DNA from: an uncultured Rivibacter sp.
GTDB lineage: Bacteria > Pseudomonadota > Gammaproteobacteria > Burkholderiales > Burkholderiaceae
Assembly: GCA_946480925.1 (NCBI GenBank)
Contig: CAMLLU010000011.1
Span: 47,991 to 111,990 of the forward strand
DNA: 64,000 nt
Direction of reading: 5' to 3'
Under the pieces are notes generated by a model. The model was not told the DNA's origin, made no database searches, and worked only from the letters and a program-made list of their open reading frames with translations. Shown piece by piece: positions 20,562-27,089 of this stretch. Each line of letters begins with the position of its first letter. Within the stretch, counting starts at the first letter, position 1. The position numbers and the translations under genes were made by a program.

Positions 20562-21872
20562 TTATGTGGTGGGCAGATCGACCTGGAACACGGCGCGCGC
20601 GTCCAGCACTTCAAGGCCCGCGCGCAGTTCCGCCAGGATCGCCACAAGGTTTCTCGTGAAGTAGTCCTTGTGCGAGTTTGACAGCAGGACGCTTGCCTCC
20701 TCGCGGTCTAGCACGTTCACGAACAGGGTGTCGACCGTCAAGCCTGTACCCTCCGGCATGCTCGGGGTTGTGACGATACGTGCATTCCAGAGGGCGGGAG
20801 GGACAGGCATCTTCGGGCTGCCGAAGATGTAGTCGCCGTCACCCGACTTGAGGATCTGGATGCGGAACCAATCGTTCGGATTGAGGACCACCAGGCCAGG
20901 GGAGTAGCCGAGTTCCGCCTGTTTCGTCATGCTCTCGCCGATCAAATCGGCGGCCGATGACGCATACAGGGGCACGAACACAGTTCCCTGGTTCAGCAGC
21001 CCATCGATCTTTCCTTGCCCTCCTGGACCGTTGATGATCTGGTGCTCGAGCCGGCTCAGGGTCTGGTGACGCATGGTCACGGTGATCACACGTTCCAGGT
21101 TGGCCCGGTCGCGCAGGACCTGGCGCGATGCCGTTGTGTGGCCGGCGACCGTGACGATGGCCGCGTGCTCAGCGGCACCGGCAAAGTGCACCTCCGGCTT
21201 CTCGTCGCCCTCCTTGATCTGCTCGCTCACGCTTCCAGACACATTGAGACGGACGAACTCGACGGAGTCGGTATCGACCGGGCGGTGTGGTAGCACATCG
21301 AGAAGGCGAAGCGGCCGCAGGACCGGACCGACCAGGCCGCCGAGCTCCGGCTGACTCGGAAACGTCGTGTCATCCGAACCCGCGTTGTCGATGTTGACCA
21401 GTGCGGCTTTGATAGATGCACGAGCGCGAAGGCGGGCGCTGCAGTTGTTCCACTGGCGCAGGCCGGACAGCTGCGGACCAGCCCATTCGCCGTCACCGTC
21501 ATCGCCTTGCGGATTCAACAACAGGTGTGCGATGCCCCCAGCAGCGGGCTGCCCGACGCCGCCGCGGCCTCTTTGCCCCATCGCAAGGTGCTGCTCGACG
21601 TTTGCGAGCCGCGCATTCACTTCGGCGTGCACCGACTTCGTGAAGTCCTTGACCTCCCCGCTGATGCGCTTGAGCTCGCGCTCAACCACCTCGGCGTCCA
21701 ACGCGATAGGGCCGGCCGCGAGAAGGACTGACGACACGGTGTCGCCGTCGACGGCGGTGAGCACCACTGAGAACGACGCGGCGATATCGGCAGCGAAGAC
21801 ACCCAACGCCGACAACATCGCCATCGCCAGGGCGGCTGCAACCACCCACAGGTGGCCTGACTTGACTTTCAT
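20562..21872 (-). CDS. HK97-type major capsid protein with N-terminal hydrophobic extension
   Basis: The 436-residue protein has the HK97 capsid fold in its C-terminal two-thirds (about 150-435): PEVHFAGAAEHAAIVTVAGH, a spine-helix region LIGESMTKQAELGYSPG, then NDWFRIQILKSGDGDYIFG and LWNARIVTTPSMPEGTG. A short delta-like helical segment (ALDAEVVERELKRISGEVKD) lies at about 58-77. Unusually, the first 55 residues are hydrophobic and look like a signal peptide or membrane anchor (WVVAAALAMAMLSALGVFAAD). The ATG at 21872 has a ribosome site (GGAG, 10 nt), so the extension is probably translated; a GTG at the VVERELKR segment is a possible internal start. No prohead protease gene is nearby. Confidence 0.78.
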   Translation of the reverse strand: MKVKSGHLWVVAAALAMAMLSALGVFAADIAASFSVVLTAVDGDTVSSVLLAAGPIALDAEVVERELKRISGEVKDFTKSVHAEVNARLANVEQHLAMGQRGRGGVGQPAAGGIAHLLLNPQGDDGDGEWAGPQLSGLRQWNNCSARLRARASIKAALVNIDNAGSDDTTFPSQPELGGLVGPVLRPLRLLDVLPHRPVDTDSVEFVRLNVSGSVSEQIKEGDEKPEVHFAGAAEHAAIVTVAGHTTASRQVLRDRANLERVITVTMRHQTLSRLEHQIINGPGGQGKIDGLLNQGTVFVPLYASSAADLIGESMTKQAELGYSPGLVVLNPNDWFRIQILKSGDGDYIFGSPKMPVPPALWNARIVTTPSMPEGTGLTVDTLFVNVLDREEASVLLSNSHKDYFTRNLVAILAELRAGLEVLDARAVFQVDLPTT

Positions 21873-22029
21873 CACTGCAAATCTCCAAGAAAAAGATGTT
21901 GAACGAATGGCCTCTCACAATCACGAAAGCAGCGGGCGTCGCGCCCGCCTGGCAGACATGGGGTGGGATCACCCGCACCCCCAACCCGCATCACTGGATC
22001 GCCCGAGTGATTTGTGCAGGCGTCTACCC
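21873..22029. other. Gap before the capsid gene with a strong hairpin
   Basis: I see no gene here. A perfect stem GCGGGCG-TCG-CGCCCGC (21932-21948) and the inverse copy of the recurring motif (GTGCAGGCGTCT, 22014-22025) lie in it. The motif is right after the stop of the 112-residue gene, the same placement as its other copies at gene ends. Confidence 0.4.
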
Positions 22030-22368
22030 TCAATGCGGCGTCGCTCCCGCAGTCAGAGGCAGACTGCAGACGCGATACCGGGTTCCTTGCAGATCGACCA
22101 GGTGAAGGTGGATCTGCGGCTGCATTGGCGACAGCACGTCCACCTCGACGGACAGGGTCGCACCTCGCGCCACGTACGCATCCAGCTGCGCACGGACATC
22201 CGTCGGCAAAACGTCGAGCACCAGGCGGCAGACCGTTGCTGCGCTTCGGAAGTGCGATGCTGCAGTGGCCTGCAGATCCGCGTTGATCTCGCGCACGCGC
22301 GCTCCATCGCGTGTGCAAACGCCGCCGGAGACCTCCGCGGCTTGATGTTCCATGCCTTCTTCTTGCAT
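22030..22368 (-). CDS. Unknown protein of the element (112 aa)
   Basis: No family recognised. I chose the ATG at 22368 because GAAGG lies 7 nt before it; a TTG 15 nt upstream is the only longer option. The sequence starts acidic (MQEEGMEHQAAEVSGG), has a helical middle (RVREINADLQATAASHFRSA) and a beta-rich C-terminus with a repeated His/Leu strand (PQIHLHLVDL). There are no membrane segments. It lies between the repeat region and the capsid gene and could be a capsid-size or scaffold-like factor, but the sequence gives no proof. Confidence 0.55.
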   Translation of the reverse strand: MQEEGMEHQAAEVSGGVCTRDGARVREINADLQATAASHFRSAATVCRLVLDVLPTDVRAQLDAYVARGATLSVEVDVLSPMQPQIHLHLVDLQGTRYRVCSLPLTAGATPH

Positions 22369-22568
22369 CGTTGACCTTCTCAAAGGGGGAGGGGGGAAGT
22401 GCGTCAGAGAAAGAGGGCAAGGAGAAAAAAACCCAAAACTCCCATGCGTGAAAAATCGACTTGGCGGTCGGTTTCCGCTCAGGCCTTCTCAGACTTTTGA
22501 CCCACCCCCCCCATGATGGGCTGTCGGCGGTGCGAACGCACGGACGGAATCCGCCTGAATTCATCCGC

Positions 22569-22691
22569 GAAGGTTTGAGAGGTTTTGAAGGTTTCTCGCC
22601 TTGTCTCCCAATGCATATGTCCTCTTTCTTTTCTCTGCCTCATCTCTTCGTACGGAGTAAGGAAGAAACCTCAATAACCTTCATAACCTTC
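22569..22691. repeat. Iteron-like convergent repeats after the ATPase gene (candidate origin)
   Basis: On the plus strand GAAGGTTT, GAGGTTTT and GAAGGTTT occur at 22569, 22579 and 22587. On the minus strand GAAGGTTA, GAAGGTTA and GAGGTTTC occur at 22684-22691, 22675-22682 and 22665-22672, spaced by 9 nt. The two groups face each other over a 70-nt pyrimidine-rich stretch (TCCTCTTTCTTTTCTCTGCC). The right group touches the stop codon of the ATPase gene. This resembles an iteron origin next to its initiator gene, though a transcript-end structure is an alternative. The rest of the 22384-22690 gap holds no gene that I can support. Confidence 0.5.
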
Positions 22692-24268
22692 TATGCGACC
22701 GACTCGACTTGCCAGATCGATGACGAGCTGGTCTGCCGCACCTGGACGAATCGCAGGCCACCTTCGATGCGGCCCTTCATGCGTAGAAGCCAGCGCCCCA
22801 GCGCGCGTGCGTTGAGCTCACCGTTGCGCTCGCAGACTGCCTGGAGGGCCTCCTGCAGCGCCTCACGAATCGCTTCGCTGATGTCGGGCTCGGCCATGAG
22901 CTGCGCCTGGTTGTGAGGGCTCTTGCTTGAGGCAACCAGGATGAGGTCGGCCACCTTGAACTGCGAGGAACCTCGCGCAGCGTTGACGGCCTGCAACATT
23001 GAACGCAGCTGCGTGCGCTCCGGGTCCGCGTCCTCGAGCACTCGAATCGACTCGACAGGATCATCAAGGCCGAGCCACACAAGAGACTCGCGCACAAAGC
23101 GCGACCAGGCGTTGAAGCTGCCGAACGGCCGAACCTTGACGCGCTCGCCACTGCACAGATACGCCTGCATGATGGTCAACGCCGCCAGCACGTAGTGGCT
23201 GCGCATCTGCCGAGCCTCCACGACCGGGTCGAACTCGAATTCACGCTCCGCGGGCCGCTCGCACGTGGGGTCCAGCCGGCACACCAGAATGCGCCGCGTG
23301 AGGTCGCCGACGATCTGCAGGTTGTTGCCGTTCAGCGTGATCACCGACTTGGTCGGCACCGACGCGTTGATCGACTGCCCGAGCACGCGTCCGCGGTACA
23401 TCGGCGACGTGAGGATCACCGCGAGCTCGCTGCCGCTGACTGGCACGTCCACGTTGTCTATCGCGATCTGCTGGTCACCTTCCAATAGCGCCGCGAACAG
23501 GAGCTTCTTCATTTCGGCAGGATCGTCCCCGAACGTCAGGAACGCGGGGTCACGGCCTGTAGACACCGCTGCACCGGCTCGAACGAGCGTCGACTTGCCG
23601 CTACCTGCCGCGTGCGCATCGAAGGCGAAAGCCGGCGCCGTGGGGATCACCGGCCGCACGAATGGCGTGAGCAAGTAGGCGAGGGCTACGGACTCATCGA
23701 CCCCGCCCACAAAGTCAAAGCCCTCCAGCAAGCGCCTGAGCTCGACGAGGGCACCTTCGGCGTCCTCCCGCGACGGTTCCTCGTAGGGCGCCTGGAACTC
23801 GCTGAACGGAAGGCGCAGCAGCAACCCGCTGCTCTCATGAAACGAGCTTTCCCAGAGCACCTGGCCGTCCGACAGCAGTACCGGGTGCTCGATGACGGCC
23901 TCAAGCACTTGGAACCGCCATTCACGCCGAGCCAAGATCGTTTGCGCGACGACGCGCGGGCAGTCCACGCGCACAAGCTCCTGGGTTTTCCGATTTCGCC
24001 TGCGCACCTCGATGAACCGGCTGACCAGCTCGCAAAGCGCAAGGTCATCGAATGGCACGATTCTCGGAGCTGCAGGGTCGCGAAGGATCCCCTTGCGTGC
24101 TGAAGGTTCGTTGATCACACGAACCAGCGCTCCGCCGCGCTGGTAGATCTGAGCCCCCGCCTGGATCAATAGATGCTCGATCTCGTCGCACACCTTCGGC
24201 AGGTCCCCGTCCCCCTCGATCGCAACACACGGCAGCTCGCCAGGTGTAGGTGTCTGCACATCGCTCAT
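22691..24268 (-). CDS. AAA+/SF3-like ATPase, probable element replication protein
   Basis: The 525-residue protein has a Walker A motif AGSGKST (221-227), a Walker B-like strand QQIAIDNVD (267-274) and a sensor/arginine segment TLNGNNLQIVGDLTRRILV (311-329), the order seen in superfamily 3 helicases and related phage/plasmid replication ATPases. The N-terminal 200 residues, with an ERR-type basic segment (FIEVRRRNRKTQELVR), have no fold that I can name; I see no primase active-site pattern. It overlaps the preceding small gene (ATGA). Iteron-like repeats begin at its stop codon, which supports a replication role. Confidence 0.65.
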   Translation of the reverse strand: MSDVQTPTPGELPCVAIEGDGDLPKVCDEIEHLLIQAGAQIYQRGGALVRVINEPSARKGILRDPAAPRIVPFDDLALCELVSRFIEVRRRNRKTQELVRVDCPRVVAQTILARREWRFQVLEAVIEHPVLLSDGQVLWESSFHESSGLLLRLPFSEFQAPYEEPSREDAEGALVELRRLLEGFDFVGGVDESVALAYLLTPFVRPVIPTAPAFAFDAHAAGSGKSTLVRAGAAVSTGRDPAFLTFGDDPAEMKKLLFAALLEGDQQIAIDNVDVPVSGSELAVILTSPMYRGRVLGQSINASVPTKSVITLNGNNLQIVGDLTRRILVCRLDPTCERPAEREFEFDPVVEARQMRSHYVLAALTIMQAYLCSGERVKVRPFGSFNAWSRFVRESLVWLGLDDPVESIRVLEDADPERTQLRSMLQAVNAARGSSQFKVADLILVASSKSPHNQAQLMAEPDISEAIREALQEALQAVCERNGELNARALGRWLLRMKGRIEGGLRFVQVRQTSSSSIWQVESVA

Positions 24269-24507
24269 GAGATATGTGCGGGAAAGGTCAGATCACCCGG
24301 GCGTGACTCAGCCAGCAGCTCGCCCGTCGCCTCGACATAGACCCGCACGACGCCAGGCGGCACGAACACCAGCCGGCACCGCTTCTCCGTCGAGGAAAGG
24401 ACTCCGGCCGGCACACTGAAGCAGGCCTCGGCCGCAAAATGGCTCGGCCGCGATGCCATGTACTTGGCGGCCAACTTCAGGACTTGTGGCTCTTGTTGGC
24501 GATTCAC
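24265..24507 (-). CDS. Small unknown protein coupled to the ATPase (80 aa)
   Basis: No family recognised. It starts at a GTG (24507) that overlaps the stop of the HTH gene, and its stop overlaps the ATPase start, so the three genes form a tightly coupled unit. The middle (CRLVFVPPGVVRVYVEATGELLAE) reads as two or three beta-strands, suggesting a small beta-rich fold. There is no signal or membrane segment. Confidence 0.6.
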   Translation of the reverse strand: MNRQQEPQVLKLAAKYMASRPSHFAAEACFSVPAGVLSSTEKRCRLVFVPPGVVRVYVEATGELLAESRPGDLTFPAHIS

Positions 24508-24749
24508 AGCAGATCCCCAACAAGGCGCCGCTCCTGAACCCCGCGGCCTTGGTCGGCCAGGTACGCGCCAACGTCGGCAAGCGAGTACAGGACGCGATTG
24601 CCAAGCCGCACATGCGCGGGCCCTTTGCGGTGCTTCCGCCAGCTCTCAGCCGTCTTCTCCGTGATGCCGGCGAGCTGGATGAACCGGCGTTCAGTCAGAT
24701 ATCCAAGGCTCGCCGCGAGCTGGTCGATCGTCTCTTCTTCAATAACCAC
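24504..24749 (-). CDS. Excisionase/AlpA-like helix-turn-helix protein
   Basis: The frame is open to 24890, but the start is set by a perfect AGGAGG located 7 nt before a GTG at 24749, giving 81 residues. The small MerR/excisionase-type HTH includes LTERRFIQLAGITEKTAESW (helix-turn-helix) and a wing VRLGNRVLYSLADVGAYL. Such proteins act as excisionases or as activators of the integrase in satellites such as P4-like elements. It is the first gene of the operon with the 80-residue protein and the ATPase. The region 24750-24860 upstream must hold the operon promoter; the best I see is TTGCAT...TCTATA on the minus strand with a long 21-nt spacer. Confidence 0.7.
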   Translation of the reverse strand: MVIEEETIDQLAASLGYLTERRFIQLAGITEKTAESWRKHRKGPAHVRLGNRVLYSLADVGAYLADQGRGVQERRLVGDLL

Positions 24750-24860
24750 AGATGCGCCTCCTAAGCGCTGTTCGTGCGCTTGGATGGGCAATCTATAGAG
24801 GGACGAACACCAAGAAAAAGATGCAACTCGGCGGAATTCATCTAGGGCCGTGAATGCAGA

Positions 24861-24886
24861 GAGGGCGCGACTTTCGCCGCGCCCTC
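24861..24886 (-). terminator. Terminator separating the two gene blocks of the element
   Basis: GAGGGCGCG (24861-24869) and CGCGCCCTC (24878-24886) form a perfect 9-bp stem with an 8-nt loop. It lies 32 nt after the stop of the 159-residue gene and before the excisionase-like operon, both on the minus strand, and so divides the integrase side from the replication side. Confidence 0.65.
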
Positions 24887-24918
24887 TCATTTACAGAGCC
24901 CCCACCAAAGAAAAGGAC

Positions 24919-25398
24919 CTACGGCCGCCGCAACTCCATCATCCGCTTCCTCAGCGTATCGGGATCGACGTGAACAAACGCAGCTAATCGTTCAATGATC
25001 GCCTCGCGCTCATCGTCGCCAATGCCAGCGCCGCGCACGGCAGTCATGTCAGCCGCCGCGCTGGCCGCGGCCAACGTACGATTTAGTCGGCCAGGTCTGC
25101 GGCCTTTCGGCGGCGGAGCGAGCAAGACCGCACTGTCATACCAACCGCGCAGATCCGAAACCTTTGGTGATCCCCTTCTGGGGTAGGTGGGCGCGAGCAG
25201 CAGTTTGGCGATCGCCGCGAGGCGTTCGCCAAATATCTTGGCTAGGGGCGCAGGGAGCGGGAGGCCTGCGCCGATGATCGCGGCGGCCTGGCCATAGAGC
25301 ATTCCCATTGCGACGCTGTCGCCCCCTTGGGCCTTCTCGACCAGCTCGTCGACATAGGGCGCAAGGGCAACATGCTCAAACTGTGCAGCTCGTTTCAT
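24919..25398 (-). CDS. Unknown protein of the element (159 aa)
   Basis: No family recognised with confidence. The ATG at 25398 has a strong site (GGAGAGGGG). The N-terminal half is helical with a hydrophobic segment (SVAMGMLYGQAAAIIGAGL) that is too short and broken for a sure membrane helix. The middle has APPPKGRRPGRLNRTLAAA, a basic patch, and the end ERLAAFVHVDPDTLRKRMMELRR resembles a small HTH or a DNA-contact helix. It ends at the terminator 24861-24886. Confidence 0.6.
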   Translation of the reverse strand: MKRAAQFEHVALAPYVDELVEKAQGGDSVAMGMLYGQAAAIIGAGLPLPAPLAKIFGERLAAIAKLLLAPTYPRRGSPKVSDLRGWYDSAVLLAPPPKGRRPGRLNRTLAAASAAADMTAVRGAGIGDDEREAIIERLAAFVHVDPDTLRKRMMELRRP

Positions 25399-25412
25399 AT
25401 CCCCCTCTCCGG

Positions 25413-25850
25413 CTAATGTGCAGACGCCTGGACGTGCTGATCAACCAGGGCCGTTTGCATGATGTGATGCGGCACAGGGCTGCCGCCGGGCTGATCCTCG
25501 AGCCAGGACGTTTCGCTTTGCTGAAATGCTTCACAGATCACCAAGAGGATCTCACTCGCACTATTCCGTCGAACTGGGTGATCTGCATTGATGGTGAGCC
25601 ACGCAGACATCGCGTCAACAAGAAGCATTGCCCGCATGGTGACGGGGGCGTTGTCAAGCGACACACGCTCGAGCCCGACTTCAAGCGTGGAGTTCATGCC
25701 GGCCTCGTAGATGCCCTCCACCAAATGCCTCACGTCCCCGTTCTCAATGAACTCGCCCTCAGACATCTCAACGTAGCACCTGGCCGATTCAGCAGTCAGC
25801 CGAACTCGTTGAAGTACACGCAACCCTGCCTCGAAAGACACGCTGTTCAT
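25413..25850 (-). CDS. Unknown protein of the element (145 aa)
   Basis: No family recognised. The frame is open to 25964, but the ATG at 25850 is preceded by GGAGAGGACT and begins a more regular protein. It is acidic and mostly helical, with AGLRVLQRVRLTAESARCYVE, MRAMLLVDAMSAWLTINAD and ILLVICEAFQQSETSW. Its last codons carry a copy of the recurring GTGCAGACGCCTG motif (25418-25430). The gap 25851-25941 up to the integrase contains the small stem GCCGCG-CTTA-CGCGGC (25918-25933), a possible end of the integrase transcript. Confidence 0.55.
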   Translation of the reverse strand: MNSVSFEAGLRVLQRVRLTAESARCYVEMSEGEFIENGDVRHLVEGIYEAGMNSTLEVGLERVSLDNAPVTMRAMLLVDAMSAWLTINADHPVRRNSASEILLVICEAFQQSETSWLEDQPGGSPVPHHIMQTALVDQHVQASAH

Positions 25851-25941
25851 AGTCCTCTCCATTGTCAAAAAAGAAGCCTGAAGAAATAGGTCAGGCAGCC
25901 TTGAACTCGATGACGTTGCCGCGCTTACGCGGCTTGCGCTC

Positions 25942-26979
25942 CTATTTCTGCTCCACCGCGGCATGCACGTCCGCTGGCTTGATGTCGGTGTAGCGGCGCA
26001 GCATGGCCCAGGTCTTGTGGCCGGTGAGCAGGGCCACCCGCGGGATGTCCAGGCCCATGCGGAAGAACTGCGCCGTCGCGCTATGCCGCAGGTCGTGAAA
26101 GTGCAGGTCGACGATGACCGGCTTCACCAGCTTGCAGGCGCGCGTGAACGCCGACGAAACGCTTGCGGCGCGCGCGCCAAGGAACACCTGGCCCTCGTCG
26201 CGATCTTCGATCAGTGGCTCAACGATGGCCCAGGCATCTGGCAGCAGCGGCACCGTCTGGTCGTTGCCTTGCTTGTTCCGCGGATCCTTGCGGTCTCGGA
26301 TGATGACGGTGCGGGCCTTGCGGTCGACGTCTTCCACCTGCAGGCGGCAGATCTCGTCTTGGCGCATGCCGGTGGCCAGCGCGAAGCGGCAGATGGTGGG
26401 CATGTCGAGTTTCTGCCTCTCGCTGGCCTGCCAGTGGGCATAGAGGCGCGCCAGCTCGTCGTCCGTCGGCTCGCGGGCGCGCTCCTTGCTGCGAGTCTCC
26501 AGGCCTCGGTGCTTGAGGCTTTCGCGGGCCTCGAGCGCGAGCTGCGCGTTGATGTCGAGGTGCCTGGCATGCCGGCCCCACTTCAGCACGGCAGAGAGGA
26601 AGGAGAGGTCGGCCGCGATCGTCACGCCTCCGGCGCCTTCCTTGATGCGCCGCTCGATGAAGTCGCGCAGCACGACCGCCGACAGCCTGGCGAGCTTCAC
26701 GGCGCCGATTCGGTCCTTGAGCATGTCGAGCGTCGCGGCCTTGGTCTTGCCAGGTTCGCGGACGATCGTCTCCCGGTACTTGTCGATCAGGTCGGCCAGC
26801 GTGGCGCCTTGTGGCACCGGCGCGAAGCCGCCGGCGGCGATGTGGTGGGCCTGCGCCTCGATGGCTGCCGCCCATTCCTTGGCCTCTCGCTTGGTGGGGA
26901 AGGTGGCCGCCCGATAGATGCCGGCGCGCCGAACCTGCGCGCGCCACTTGCCCGAGGGCAGCTGGGAAAATGTTGGCAC
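25942..26979 (-). CDS. Tyrosine recombinase (dusA-type integrase)
   Basis: Site-specific integrase of 345 residues when started at the GTG at 26979, which has GGAG 8 nt upstream; the frame remains open to 27033. It has an N-terminal arm-binding domain (SQLPSGKWRAQVRRAG), a SAM-like core-binding domain (about 60-150) and the catalytic domain with Arg206 (ATGMRQDE), His295-x-x-Arg298 (HFHDLRHSA), His321 (LLTGHKTW) and the nucleophile Tyr330 (RRYTDI). It lies next to attR, whose core is in dusA, fitting the known dusA-associated integrase family. Arm-like repeats overlap its start and probable promoter. Confidence 0.92.
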   Translation of the reverse strand: MPTFSQLPSGKWRAQVRRAGIYRAATFPTKREAKEWAAAIEAQAHHIAAGGFAPVPQGATLADLIDKYRETIVREPGKTKAATLDMLKDRIGAVKLARLSAVVLRDFIERRIKEGAGGVTIAADLSFLSAVLKWGRHARHLDINAQLALEARESLKHRGLETRSKERAREPTDDELARLYAHWQASERQKLDMPTICRFALATGMRQDEICRLQVEDVDRKARTVIIRDRKDPRNKQGNDQTVPLLPDAWAIVEPLIEDRDEGQVFLGARAASVSSAFTRACKLVKPVIVDLHFHDLRHSATAQFFRMGLDIPRVALLTGHKTWAMLRRYTDIKPADVHAAVEQK

Positions 26980-27071
26980 CGTGTGCACTCCGTGTGTGTC
27001 CAATCGCCCACGCAAGATACACGTTTTGATCACGCCGTGTGCACCTCGTGTGCACTACTTTCTGCACACGG
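26979..27071. repeat. Candidate integrase arm sites near attR
   Basis: CCGTGTGCAC occurs at 26979-26988 and 27035-27044, TCGTGTGCAC at 27046-27055, the related CCGTGTGTGT at 26990-26999, and the inverse TGCACACGG at 27063-27071. Matching copies lie inside attL (17843-17863). They overlap the integrase start region, so the integrase may also repress its own gene. Confidence 0.55.
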
Positions 27072-27089
27072 CTCAAATCAGGCTTTATC

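Noticed and set aside
21872..22564. 230-codon minus-strand frame upstream of the capsid gene
   Set aside because: It runs antiparallel to no conserved protein, overlaps the better-supported 112-residue gene and intergenic stems, and has low-complexity content.
26979..27071. tRNA gene as integration target for the element
   Set aside because: No tRNA sequence flanks either end; the duplicated core lies in protein-coding dusA.
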